From Micractinium sp. NFX-FRZ (lineage: Eukaryota > Chlorophyta > Trebouxiophyceae > Chlorellales > Chlorellaceae), in NCBI GenBank assembly GCA_029339195.1, contig JAPTJF010000090.1, positions 1-64,000 on the forward strand: 64,000 bases of DNA, written 5' to 3'. Shown piece by piece: positions 36,001 to 47,274 of the stretch (positions are counted from its first letter, which is position 1; each line of letters starts with the position of its first letter). Under the pieces are notes generated by a model, which saw only the letters and a program-made list of their open reading frames with translations, ran no database searches and was not told the origin of the DNA. Both the position numbers and the translations under genes were made by a program.

Positions 36001-39000
36001 CACCATCTGCGGGCAGCAGGTTCAGTGCAGGGCGTGGATGTAGGGTACAGGTGAAGGTACAGGTGAAGGTACAGGTACTGGAAAGGGCAGAGGTAGACTG
36101 TCAAGGCCCCCCGAAAGACAGAACATAACACAAGCCAGTTTCTTTCTGTGCTTCGACTCACCAATCAATATGTGTCCCTACCCACTGCGCATTCTCCCCA
36201 CGTGTGCCATCTCTCTCACCGCAAGCGGAGCTAGCATCCCTTGCACGCAGCAGGCAGCCCCCTCCCCCTTGGTTCCCACTCACAAGCAAGTGGTCCCGCC
36301 CGCCGTGCCGGTCCCAGTAAGGGAGCCGGGAGCGAATCCAGTGCTGCACCTCAATCAGCCTGCAGCGGGGTGAAGCGGGGCAGCAAAGGTGGCGCAGCGG
36401 AAAGCGGCGCAGCAGAGGCAGCAATGTTGGCGATGTGGCGTGAGTAGAGGGCAGAAGCGCAGCCGGCAGAGCCGTGAGAGGGGGAGAGCTGCACCTCAGC
36501 ACAGCACAGCACAGCACAGCACAGCACAGCGGGGGCCTGCAGAGCGGCGCACTAGAAGCGAGCCTGCGGCCTGGCAGGCCTTGCCTGTGCCCCTGGCGCG
36601 CTCCATCGGGGTCCTCCATGCACGAAACTTAGGCGCACACAGGCAACCGCTGCCAGACCAGCGCCAGACCAGCCAGCCGGACCAGCACAGCGCTGCATGG
36701 CATGCCTGCCGGGTGCTGGCGCCGCCCTCTCACATGTTTGTGGCGCCGTGGTTGCGGTGCGCGATGGGGCCGCTGTGGAAGTACGGCCAGTCGTTGGCCA
36801 CTGCATGGGTGCGGGCACAGGGGGGTGGGGAGGGGTGGCTGGCACGCAGCTTGGCTGGGTGTGGGCCAGGCTTGGCAGCGGTGCGAGAGGCGTGGTTGGG
36901 TGGGGTGCGGCAAGCAGGATTTGGATCCGGGGTGCAATGCCACCTACTCTCATCTACATGCCTCTCTGCCAGCACACCAGGCTCCCCTGCTTACAAACCA
37001 ACCAAGGCAGGCACAGCGCACCCCCTGGCCTCACTGAGGATGGGGAAGATGAGGCACCTCGTGTAGACCTGCGGGGTGGGGGCGCACACACAAAGTGAAG
37101 TGCAAAACACCAGCAGGGGCTGGTGGCGGGTCAAAGCGGAGGCAGCCGCTGCGGACGGCACAACCGGCATTGCCTCCGCCCCAAAGGAAGCTGCGCCACA
37201 AAGGTTCGACACTGTGTTGCTCAATTTTTAAACACTTGCTCGCTGACCGGTGTGCAAAAATGTAGTCGGCCTGCTCCGGGTCAACCGTGCAGTACCACAC
37301 CCCTCACCCTGCAGTACCACACACACCCCCTAACAAAATCACCGGCGCATAAAAGTAGTCAGCCTCCTCGGGGTCCAGCGTGCGGTGCTCGCTCTGCAGC
37401 AGCATCTCGTGCAGGCCTGCAGGCATGGGCAGGCGGGCGGGCAGGCGGGCCGGGGAGGGCCGGGGGATTGGTGGACAGCTGGCAAGGGTACTGCAGGCAG
37501 GGAGGTTGGGCAATATGATGCTAATATGATGCTGTGGCTCCAGTGTGCGGGGCTCGCTCAGGCAGCAACGTGGCATGCGAGCCCCTGCAGGGGCAGTCAA
37601 GGGGAGGGAAGGGGTGGCGGGCAGGGGGCAGGGGTGCTTTCTCTGAAGCAGCAGCTTGCACACAGGGCACCAGGGCGAGCACATGGCGGCAGTCGTTCTC
37701 AGCCACGCCGCCCCCGCTCAGCGATGCCACAACCCGCCCGCCCGCCCACCCACCGATCTCTATGTTGCACAGGTTGGCGTCCAGGTGCTCCGTCTTGTTG
37801 TTGCCGTCGAACAAGCGGTGCACGCACCCGCCGCGGTTCATGCGGTACTGCAGGGAGGCGAGGAGACACACACATCCAAGGTGCATTGCTCTGTTTTTTT
37901 TTTTGCTGGCTGCCGCCTTGTCAAGGCCAAGCAGGCGGTGCCTACACCTCCGCATGGCACGGCACAAGTGATAGCGCAGAGATGCATGGGGAATGCTGTG
38001 GTGATGGGTGCACACGCACCCTGCACGGCGCATGTGGCCCTGCCGGGGAGGGAGGCGCTGAGACAGGAGGCACCAGCTCAATGTCAGCAGGAGGAGAGAG
38101 TCCGTACATCCCCGGTGATGCTGTTGTGTGTGCTGGCTTGAGTCCCTCACAAATCAGTTGTGCGCCAGCTCACCGACAGCAGGACGGAATTGTACATGGC
38201 GGGCAGTTCGTACACATAGATGAGCGGCCGCTTGCGCGTGGCCCCCGGCGCCGGGTCCTTGGCCGCGGGTGTGTGCACATGCTCCTTGAGCCATGGCCGC
38301 TCGCCGTCCTCCATGCCTGCACACTTGTGTGCATGTGGGGTGTGTGCCGTGCCGTGTGTGAGACGCGAGTGTGGGGGCAGAGGGGCTGAGGGGATGGGCG
38401 AGCACTGCACGGGCTGCGCTTGCTCCGCACACTATTTGAACGGAGCGTGTGACTTGGTGTGACTTCCCAGTGGGGCGAGCAGTGCATGTGAAAAGCAATC
38501 CCGTGCAGCAGCACACCGTGGCGCATGTGCGTGTCCAAAGCAAGAACGGCAACGTCCACGATCACAGTGCACCGCTGCGGTCACATGTCGGCTGCGCATG
38601 ACATGTCGGGCCGTTGCTTCCTGTCTAATGAGTCCTGCTGGCTCCGTGGACTTGAAATGAAATGATGATGATGATGATTCCACGTTCCACACATGTGCAC
38701 ACCGCTCACCCACCCAGCCAGTCACCTACCTGGGCTCCAGGTCGAATTTTCTGTGCGATATGCGCAGTCGTGCCCAAACCAGCCTTCGTGGCACTTGCAG
38801 AAGCCCAGCAGGCACTCGCCGTGCCCTGCAGTGTGGGGCAGCCAGCGCAGTGGGGCCCTGGTAAAGGGCGCCGAGCAGCGGTGCCCTGCTGGCACAATGA
38901 GGGATGCAGTGGAAACACGGCTTGGCGCAGTGGAGGGGCGCAGGGGAGCGGTGCCCCGCCCTTTGGGATGCCAGTGGACGGCACGGCGCAGCATGGCACA

Positions 39001-41574
39001 GCACGGCGCAGCAGCATAGACTATCACGTTACAAACATACACAGAGCAGCAGGCCAAGGGCAGCAAGGCCCGCCAGCTGCGACTGCACACCGTTGCATTG
39101 GTTGATGCAGAACATTTCGTGCGGCGTCTCACACGTCGTCCCCGCCCAGCCGTCCTGCAAATGGGGAGCAATAATGGACGGGGAGGGCTGGGTTACTCCA
39201 AAGGGTGACACATAACACCGCCTGGTCCCCCAACCAGCAGGCGCATTGCTGCAGGGGTGCTGGCAGCAGGCAGGCTGTGAGCTTGGGGTGTGCAAGGGCA
39301 TGCTGCTGCCAGCTGCCCCACTTGCCCCCCGAAGGGCGCCCTCCCCGGGCACGCCGCTGCAGCTGGCTGCTACCACGCCCACCCGACAGCGCTGCCTCAA
39401 CCCAGCAAAGGGCTTGGGCAGGCGCAGGCGGTGGGCGGGTTGGCAGGGTGCAGAGGGCGCCTCCTTGCATCTCAAGCAGGCAGCAGGGGAAACGTACCAA
39501 CAAAATGCAAGAAGAAGAACATGCCGCTGGTGAGGAACGGGGGCAAGAGGACGCCGAGAGGAGGGGACGCAGAAGCAGCAGAAGGAGGCCTCCTGGGGAG
39601 CCTCACCCAGTAGCAGGCGCACTTGTGCTTGGGCTGCTCCGCCTGGCACCAGCCCTGCTCGCCATACATGTCCTCCAGAGACACCCTCCCAAACTGATTG
39701 GTCACCTTGCCGTCCCACCCCTGCAAGAACGAGGAGTCGGGGAGGAGCAGTGGGCTCAGACACCTGCCAGCCATGCAGGCCCAAGACACAGTCCCAACGT
39801 TGACCCCTCAGTAAGGCTTGCCATGCTACGTAAGGCTTGCCACGCCAGCCCGGCAGCGGTGGGCCAGCAGAGCAGGCGCGGAGGCCCACCGCGGGGGCCG
39901 GCTGTGAGCTTGAGCAACTGGGCGCACCCACTAACACACAATTCAAAGCTGTTGCATGGCCATTGCGACCCGACATGCCACCATGCACGCACCGCGTTGC
40001 GCCGGCAGTCGTGCGCGATTGGCCGGCCCTGCCGCTTGGGCGGTGTGCCGGGCGGGTCGGTGACGTCGGCGGGCACGTGTCCATGTGCAAATGTAGCGTT
40101 ACAGTAACACTTGGCTGTGGAGAGGACAGGGGGGAGAAGGCGAGGGTGGGGTGAGGTGAGGGACGCGGCGCGATGCGATGTGGCCAGGAGCCCCGTGCTT
40201 GTGGCTGTTGATTGACTTTTTTCATGGGCCAACTCCAGAAACGGCATCATCACACCGATCGAGTGAGGCAGTAATTGATTGACTGGGATTGCCCTGTCTA
40301 ATCAAAACGGGCCCAATCATCGTCAATCACCAATCACCAACCGTCTGCATCGCACTGGTCCGGCACATGCCAGCTCCCAATTGGTAATGCACAAACACGA
40401 CACCATGAGTCACCAACGTGATACACAGGCACCCACCAATGTCTGCATCGCACTGGTCGGCGCAGGCCAGGGTCAGGCCTCCCTGGCTGGGGTCTGTTGG
40501 CTCATTGAAGGGCTCGAAGCCGTGCTTGCGTGGGTGCTGGCTGCACGGCCGCTGCAAAATGGGGAGGGGCGGGGCAAGGGCGGGGCGGGCATGGAAGGAA
40601 AGTTGTAGGCGGGGGGTGCAGGGGCTGCAGCAGGGGCAGCCCAGAGCTACGTCCCCCAAAGGCAGGCTGCCCACCTTCATGCGTGTGGTGCAGTCGTCGC
40701 CCGTCCACCCCGCGGGGCAGCGGCACCAGCCAGCCAGGGCGTCGCACACGCCTGCATGGGCGCGCAGGCAGGCAGGCAGGCAGCATGTACAGGTGGGGGG
40801 CTTTGAGCGCAGCAAGCATGTGCACACCCCTGCATAGGCGCGCAGGCAGGCAGCATATGCATGTCGGGGGCTCAGGGCAGCAAGCATGTCATGCATTGCT
40901 CCCGCAGGCATCACATCACATCACATCACATCGCCGATGGCGGCTGCCCTCGAGGTCTGTTATCATTCAGGGACCTGCCATACTGCTTGCAGCCTCTGTA
41001 GCGCTCACCCACAAAGTTGCAGGCGGCGGCCCCGCCCCCCCACAGGCAGGTGTGCGTGCCACGTGGCGGCGGTACCGCATGGATTGGAGCCTGCGCCTCG
41101 TAACGCCCGCACCAGTCTCCCAGCGCACTGTGGCACCGCGCTGCTACCACCGTTGGGTCTGGCTCGGCTATCGGCTCGTATTCTATCTGCAGAGACCCTC
41201 TCCAGAATCTCTGCAGGCCGCTACCGCGTTGCACCCTGCTGGTGCCGCCGCTGGTGCCGCCGCCGCCCCGCCGGCCGGCGGCACGGCTGCTGCCGGCTGC
41301 ATCGTGGCTGCTAGTTTGATCCTCCGGGGAGGACATCTGCGTCCCGGGATGTACGCAAGTCAGCACAGCTCCTTGGAGGGCAAACCTGTCCGAGTGTAGC
41401 TGAAGTACAGCCGCTGCTCACCTGCGGCGTCGCGCTGGCCGGCATGGGGCTCCATCCGATCTGCAGCGAGCTGGAGTACCACCAAGCCAGCCCTATGCCC
41501 AGCGCCGCTGCCAACAGGAGGGCCCCGACCACAAGGCGCTGGCCCCTGGAGGGCGTGCGGATTCTGACCACCAT
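32843..41574 (-). CDS. Membrane-anchored EGF-like/exostosin (GT47) glycosyltransferase
   Basis: 22 exons: 41422-41574, 41009-41336, 40675-40751, 40437-40551, 39993-40114, 39607-39720, 39091-39154, 38730-38825, 38174-38316, 37754-37847, 37343-37416, 37035-37068, 36734-36800, 36284-36359, 35867-36006, 35390-35459, 34919-35018, 34484-34549, 33993-34152, 33522-33701, 33083-33281, 32843-32896; 841 residues. Residues ~14-35 (RLVVGALLLAAALGIGLAWW) form a type II anchor. A Cys-rich stem (~150-356) has EGF-like modules (CRCPAGWTGDDC, CACYWDGWAGTTC, CKCHEGWFGHDC). The exostosin domain spans ~380-760: LIYVYELP, ADYFYAPVYTRC, LPYWDRHGGRDHLL, KDLIIPTMFSP, RRILAFFKG, FSRGIRQ, and LLHGCIPVIIQD. GT47 enzymes build glycans in the Golgi, and EGF-plus-exostosin fusions occur in green algae. 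Donor and acceptor sugars are unknown. Confidence 0.93.
33022..33077 (+). repeat. (CAGG)n microsatellite in the last intron of gene 7
   Basis: About thirteen CAGG units with one interruption, in intron 32897-33082. It is complementary to the CCTG tract at 32665-32700, so the two flank the last exon as an inverted pair. Confidence 0.9.
36046..36078 (+). repeat. 12-nt tandem repeat
   Basis: GGTACAGGTGAA occurs about two and a half times in succession, in an intron of gene 7. Confidence 0.8.
37246..37292 (-). repeat. Intronic relic of gene 7 exon 11 3' end
   Basis: On the minus strand it reads VDPEQADYIFAH, against LDPEEADYFYAP at the end of the true exon (37343-37416). It lies ~60 nt downstream in the transcript and its donor is lost. 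Confidence 0.85.
37534..37590 (-). repeat. Intronic relic of gene 7 exon 11 5' part
   Basis: This copy precedes the true exon in the transcript and reads LSEPRTLEP against LQSEHRTLDP, after a CTGCAGGGG acceptor-like stretch. Together with 37246-37292 the exon is flanked by relics of both its halves. Confidence 0.75.
39222..39252 (-). repeat. Possible relic of the gene 7 EGF-like exon end
   Basis: The minus strand has CAATGCGCCTGCTGG where the true exon end at 39607 has CAAGTGCGCCTGCTACTGG (KCACYW). The match is short, so this is a weaker case. Confidence 0.5.
40340..40372 (-). repeat. Intronic relic of gene 7 exon 4 3' end
   Basis: GTCTGCATCGCACTGGTCCG repeats the true exon end at 40441-40460 (GTCTGCATCGCACTGGTCGG) with almost no change, 96 nt further into the intron. 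Confidence 0.8.
40747..40895 (-). repeat. ~75-nt tandem duplication at the gene 7 exon 3 acceptor
   Basis: Unit 40747-40820 contains the true acceptor (minus strand CGCCCATGCAG|GCGTGTGCG). Unit 40821-40895 repeats it (CGCCTATGCAG|GGGTGTGCAC). Both have a GCAGGC run and share GCAGCAAGCATGT. Confidence 0.8.
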
Positions 41575-42148
41575 GACTTAGGTGCCCCGCAGGGCGGTTC
41601 AAGATCTCTGATGAGCGCGTAAGGCTGCGCATCAGTGCGGGCCATCCTTCCAGCACCGCCACGTCGGCAGCTGTCAGGCAGCTCTCAGATGTCCCGGAGG
41701 TATACCCGGCTAGGTACCCTGCTAGCTAGCGGGCAGTTGTGTGCAGGGAGGGCACAGCGTGCTGCTGCATGGATGCTAGAGTTCTGCAAAGACATGCCGA
41801 CGGGAGCCTCAGCAACGTGACCCACTTGCCACCGCCAAGCTTGCAGCCCCAGCACTCGGTAACACCCAGCACCCAGCTATGGCGCCCCAGTTTGCCTGGC
41901 ATGCAGGTGGCACAGTTGAGGCTGTTCTACGCACCCGCCTGCGGCACAGCACGCCGCCCACACGCGAGACGCACACACGCACATCACTACTTGCACTTGC
42001 TTCGGCTCACAGGAGTAAGTGACAGCTGGTGAGTGACAGGCGGAGAGTGACAGGTGGAGCGTGACAGATGGCGAGTGACAGGTGAGGAGTGACAGATGAA
42101 GGTGCGCCATTTGCAGTTGCCTGCCCGCCTATGCGTGGAGGTCAGCGG
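41575..42148. other. Intergenic: gene 7 promoter and gene 8 3' flank
   Basis: No gene was recognised. The right part contains a 14-nt minisatellite (42011-42100) that would lie in the 3' UTR or flank of gene 8. Confidence 0.5.
42011..42100 (+). repeat. 14-nt minisatellite GAGTGACAGGTGGA
   Basis: About six degenerate units sharing the core GTGACAG, immediately downstream of the gene 8 stop. Confidence 0.85.
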
Positions 42149-45100
42149 TCAGCACAGCAGGGCCAGCGCCGCCTCCAGGTTGAGCGTGCGCGACGTCTGG
42201 CCGTCAAAGTGCACCAAGTCGCGCGGCCGGAACAGCCCCCCATTGCCGTAGGCTGCTATGTCCCACACATCGACGCCCGCCCGTCGCATCGCGTACTCTG
42301 CGTAACTGTCAAACAGCTGCCGCCGCGCGTCCGTCTGCAGGCCGAGAAGAGGAAGGGAGAGAGGGTGAGGTGAGGTTTGGAATGTGAGGATGAAAAGCAC
42401 AGCTGCCAGGCAGCTGCAGCTGTGCGTCCGTCTGCACAACGTGAGGAGAAGGAGGGCGGGTTGCGGAGATGGGAAGCATGGCGGCCAAACAGCTGCCGCC
42501 ATGCATCCGTCTTCACTGCCAGATGATGGCAAAGACAAAGAGAGTGCGGGTGTGTGGGGGGATGGGAAGCAAGCCAGCTGTCCAACAGGCTGGCACCACA
42601 GACGGTGGGGACTGGTGTCACCACAGAAAATTGCTGCTAGGGCAGCTGGACAGCAGGCAGCTGGCAGGCAGCAGGCTGGCTGGCAGGCAGCAGGCAGCTG
42701 GCCCCCACCTGGCTGCGCCCCACCCCCACCCAGCGCACCAGGAAGAATCGGTCGGTGAAGAAGCCGGACAGGTCGGGCCAGGGCGAGCGCATGCCCTCCT
42801 CCTTGGCGGCGGCGCTGGTGCGCCACACCACCTTGGAGCGCAGGGTGGCCACCAGGGGGGCCAGGGCGTCCATGTGGGCCTGGCGCCAAGGGGGGTGGGG
42901 GGAAAGGGGGTGGGGTTCAGCTGGAGGGGGAGCGGGGGGTGGGGGGGAAGGGGGTGGGGTTCAGCTGGAGGGGGAGAGGGGGGTGGGGGGTGGGGGTTGA
43001 GCTGACAGGGTCGGCAGGGAGGGTGGGGGTGGGGGTTTGTTTGGCAGGGTTGAGGGGGCCCGATCGTGGGGTTCAGCTGGCAGGGTTCAGGGTTTGGGGG
43101 GTGGGGTTTGTATGGGGCTGGCAGTGCTGGTGCGTCGCAGGAGCGGGCGCATGCGGGCCATGCACACCGCCGGCGCCCGCTGTGCGCACCTTCCAGGCGT
43201 CAAAGCCCATGTGCACCAGGCAGTGGGCGCCCATGTTCATGACCACGGCGTCCCCGCTTTGGTTGACCTGGCGCAGCGACAGGGCAACCTGGTCCACCGG
43301 CAGGCAGCCCCAGCCGAAGGAGCTGCATGGAAGGCGGGGTGGGGTGGGAGAGGCAGGGAGGGGGGCAGGGCGGGGGCGGGGTGGGTGTAGAGAGGCAGGG
43401 AGGAGGCAGGGCAGGTGTGGGCAGGGCAAGTGCAGGGTGGGTTTGAGAGGCAGGGCGGATGGGGGTGGGGGTGGGGGCGAGGGAGGCAGGGAGGGGTGTG
43501 GAGGTGGCGGGCGGGTGCGGTGCGGAGCGGGGAGTGAGGAGGCTCGGGTGCAGTGAGGCATTCACTGGCAGAATGGGGGACCGGGCGCCCTCTCGCTGGC
43601 GCGGGGCATGGAGTGGGCTGTGCGGCATGGGGGCGTGCGAGGATGGAGGTCACCGGCCGCCAACCCCTGCCCGCATGGGGCTTACTGCATGCAGGGGCAA
43701 CGCGTGCGCCCCTTCTTTGCAACCCTGTGCTGCACATCATCAGCATCATCCGCTGCCCAGCTGGCTGCGGCGCAGCGCATCTGCACCATCTCAAGCTTGA
43801 CCAGGGCACCCCTGGCCGCCTCACTAGATGTAGCTGAACTCCTTGGGCGGGGCGGTACCGTTGAGCGCCAGCCTGGCGTACGTGTCGTTGTACCGCCAGT
43901 GCGTCATGTTGAAGAGCACGGCGTCTGGAAAGTATCTGCGGGGTGGGCAGAAGCACACAGCGGGGCTGCATTTATGACGATACACAGAGCAAGGCGCCAT
44001 GGAGTGCCTGCGAGGGAAGCAGGACCAGGCAAGGTCAAGGCGTGGTGCGGGCGCCGAAGGGCGAGCCAGATGCATCGCCGTGTGGCGCGAAAAGCGGCGG
44101 CGTGTGCGGTGAAAGGGGGTGGCAGCTGGGAAGTGCCAGCCTGGCAGCAAACAAGAGGCGGGTTGCACACACGCTCACGGGGCGTGGATCCAACGTTTTG
44201 TTTCTTTCCAGGGAGCCATCAGGGCATTCATTCATAGAGTGGAACAGTTGCTGGGCCGGGACAGCCAACAGCAGCGCAGGCAGGGAATGCAGGGCAGGGC
44301 AGTGCGTGGGGAGTGGGGCCCCCGGGTTGTGCTGGCCGCACACATACAGCACTCAACAGCAGGCTGCGCCACTCCCCGCACACGTCCCCTCAGATCTCTT
44401 GCACACACACACACATGGGCAAGGCAGCAACACTCACTGTGTCACCTCCACTGTGTCGCTCCCCACAGGGACGGACGTGAATGGCGCGCCTGCCGTGCAC
44501 CCTGCCAGCGCAGCCTCCAGCTCAGGGTCTGCTTTGCCTGCTGTGGTGGGCAGGCACCCCACCGTGGGATCCTGCGAGTCCCAGCCCTCGAAGTACATGC
44601 GGGGCCGCCACTTCTGCACGCACTGCAGGGCAGGCACAGGAGGGCGGCAGCGGCGGACAGGGCGGGCAGGAAGGCGGATGGGAGGGCAGGCCTGGGGGTG
44701 GTTGTTGGGGGTTGTCTCTTGCAGGGTTAGACAACAGCAGGCCCCCGTAAGCGATCAACCACGGACAGTCTTGGCGGCAGCTGCGCCCTCTCACCGGCTC
44801 CCGGGCTAGCTTCAGCATGACCTGCCATGGGTACCTGCAACCAATTAATGCCAGGGAAGCAAAGCAAAACGTGCGCGCAAACGGTGCAATTTGCAGGCAG
44901 GTGTGTGCAGGAGCGGGACGATAGAGGTGCACGCATGTGGCGCCTGCCTGCCTGGCCGCTTGGCCGCCCTGGGCGGCGGCTGCCTACGGCAGCTGCCGCC
45001 CCAGCCCCTTGTGCACCGCCGGAATGCATGCTGCTGAGCCCTGCTGAGCTTGGGAGCACTCAGCCCGGCCACCAAAGGGACACCCACTCCAACTGCTGCC

Positions 45101-47274
45101 CTACAGCTTAGCTTGCCTGAGGACAGCCTGCCCTCCCCGCACTGCCCTGTTCACCGCTGCCGGCTGCCGCAGCTGCCCCCAACATCCCCCGCACTGCCCT
45201 CCTCACCGCTGTGCACTGCCACACCCCAACAACACATTGCCCTGCTCACCGCTGTGTGCTGTCCCCCCAGAAAATGGCCCGCGTCATCTCCCGCCCCACA
45301 GCCATGTGCCGGGGTGGCGGCATGCAGCACCGCTCCAGCTGCATCGTGCTGCCGTCGCGCCACAGGTGGCGGTCGCTGCGCAGCACGGTCCCCCTGAGCT
45401 CCCCCACATCTGTGCTGCTGATGCTCCCGATGCTGCTGATGCTCCCGATGCTGCTGCTGCCGCCGCCGCCGCCGCCGCCACCGCTGCTGTCAGTGCTGCT
45501 GCTGCCACCACTATCTCTGCTTCCACTGCTGCTGACGCTTCTGCTGCTGCTTGTGATGGCCTCCCCGCTGGCGCCCCGGGCCCAGCAGCCGTGCGGGTGG
45601 TACCGCTCGGGTATCTCCAGGGTCGCCACGTCAGCAGCCTTCAGGCCCATGAAGCAGTGAGCCTCCTCCCCCATGGCTTTCAACTGCTCGTCGAATCCGG
45701 GGAAAGCCTCCTGCTGGATTGCAGCAGCAGCAGCAGCAGCAAGATGAAGAGGAGGACAGCGGCGTGGGGTTAGGCAGGGCAACGGCAGCAGCTTGAGGCC
45801 GGGAAGCAGCAGTCTGGGGTGGCACCCTGCTCGGGGCGGCGGCGGGCAAAGGTGGGCCCATGCCTGGCACTCGGTTGCAGCAAGTGAGCAGTACCGCTAC
45901 TTGTCTACTTATCTACTTAGCTATGGTATGTATCCTCCCAAAGCATCTCTGAAGCTGGCACGCAGTCTGAGAGTGCTGGCACCATGCCAGTTGGCGGCAG
46001 CAAGGGCCCACCATACCTGGTATCCCGAGCACAGCGTGTACAGCATGCGCAGCGTGAGGGAGTAGCTGCCCGGGCGCAGGGGCACGAATGCCACCAGGTA
46101 GGTCCCATCCCCCTGCACCAGCAGGTGGGGCGGCACTGCGTTGTCCACGCGAGGAGCGGCTTGGCGGCACCGCCCTTTTGGAGGGCAGCAGCCGGGCAGT
46201 GGTCGCTTCATGATGGCAGGAGCAGGGCGGCAGCAGCAGAAGCAGCCCAGCAGCAGCAGCAGGCGCAGTGGCAGCTGGCAGCTGGCAGGGCAGGGCCTGT
46301 GGTGGGAGGCTGGCTGCCACTGTTGTGCAGTGAGGAGCACTCCGGGCAGCCTGCTGGATGTACGGAACATGTACTGGACGGGCTGGACATGCTGGGCGGG
46401 CTGAGGGCAGAGCAGGCACAGCAGGCGCACCTCCCTCCCACACACCGTGCCCTTGCCACCGCAGCACACCTCACACAGCCACGCAGCCCCAGCACCCCGG
46501 CACCCCAGCACCCGCCTTGCCTGGTCGAGGACGCGGGCGGGGATGCGCAGCCCGCTGCCTGGGTCCCTCAGCTGCGCTGCCCACGCGTCGCCGCCCCGCG
46601 TCTTGCGCTGCCCGCCGGGGTTGAATGTGGCAAAGGTCAGGCTGTTCCACACGCCCAGGCCGTTGAACGTGAAGGGAGCGACAGTCACGTTGGCGGTGGA
46701 GCGCTGTGCTGGGTCCCGCGCAGCACACGGCTTGTACTGCCGCTCTTCATGGGGGCAGATGCCCTCTAGGAGGCGCCAGTACAAGGGCAGCTGCGCGTCA
46801 ATGTCTGGCGGCGCCAGCGCTCCCTGCAGCAGCTTGTCTGCGGGCGGCGGCTGCCCGCCGCACCACCCGCCAGCATCTGTCGTGGCACCGCCCGCTGCCG
46901 CTGCTGCCGCGGCCCTCGCTGCTGGCGCTGCCTCCGCCGCTGGCGCCGCTTCGCCAGCAGGTTCGAGTGGCTCGAGCTGATCACGAGGAAGGGAGCCACC
47001 ACCCAGCGATGAAAGGCGCCCAGGGGCCAGAGTTATCTGCACTTGAGGGGTGCAGCGGCGGGCAAGGTACTGGCGGCAGCAGGCGGTGACGGCAGCGAGT
47101 GGCGGCCGGGACAGCAGGATGCTCTTCCTGCGCCGCCCACGTCCAGGTGCAAACCTCGGCGCGCAGACAGCTTACCAGGCCGAGGAGCAAGCTGACTAGC
47201 GCACGCACGATGTTTTTGGTAACAGGCCTCAGCGCGAAGCCGGGCCCGTGTTTCGCTTTTGAAATCCTGGCCAT
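42149..47274 (-). CDS. NXPE-like protein: filamin-like Ig domain plus PC-esterase
   Basis: Exons: 47176-47274, 46521-47036, 46017-46205, 45250-45710, 44795-44834, 44438-44622, 43825-43935, 43190-43322, 42739-42879, 42149-42334; 686 residues. The N-terminus has a basic tail then a short hydrophobic stretch (IVRALVSLLLGL), likely a signal anchor. After an Ala-rich linker, GDGTYLVAFVPLRPGSYSLT (within ~235-262) is the filamin/neurexophilin-type Ig signature. The PC-esterase part has block I FWGDSTQR (~416-423), MNMGAH (~565) and DLVH (Asp664, His667), a complete GDS/DxxH triad. NXPE and TBL relatives act on O-acyl groups of glycans, so glycan O-acetylation or deacetylation in the Golgi is inferred. 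A Ser/Gly-rich insert precedes GDS. Intron 46206-46520 needs a GC donor; the frame also stays open through it, so its removal is less certain. Confidence 0.82.
42388..42530 (-). repeat. Two intronic relics of the last exon of gene 8
   Basis: On the minus strand, KTDAWRQLFGRHA (42478-42530) and QTDAQLQLPGS (42388-42440) copy the true exon start TDARRQLFDSYA (42334). With the true exon they form three tandem units of ~90 nt. Confidence 0.85.
42880..43110 (+). repeat. G-rich minisatellite in gene 8 intron
   Basis: Repeats of GGGGTTCAGCTGG and GGGGGTGGGG fill intron 42880-43189. The next intron (43323-43560) is also G-rich. The plus strand has many GGG runs able to form G-quadruplexes; the transcript is C-rich. 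Confidence 0.8.
45142..45221 (-). repeat. Two relics of the GDS-exon donor of gene 8
   Basis: Plus-strand segments CTGTTCACCGCTGC (45147) and CTCCTCACCGCTGTGCACTG (45200) copy the true donor region CTGCTCACCGCTGTGTGCTG (45242). In the transcript they give GCG|GTGAACAG and GCG|GTGAGGAG beside the true GCG|GTGAGCAG. Confidence 0.8.

Noticed and set aside
45921..47042. Continuous 373-residue frame across exons 2-3 of gene 8
   Set aside because: The middle (about 46206-46520) is Cys/Leu-rich, intron-like and bounded by AG|GCAAGG and a pyrimidine-rich AG; treated as a GC-AG intron, though retention cannot be excluded.
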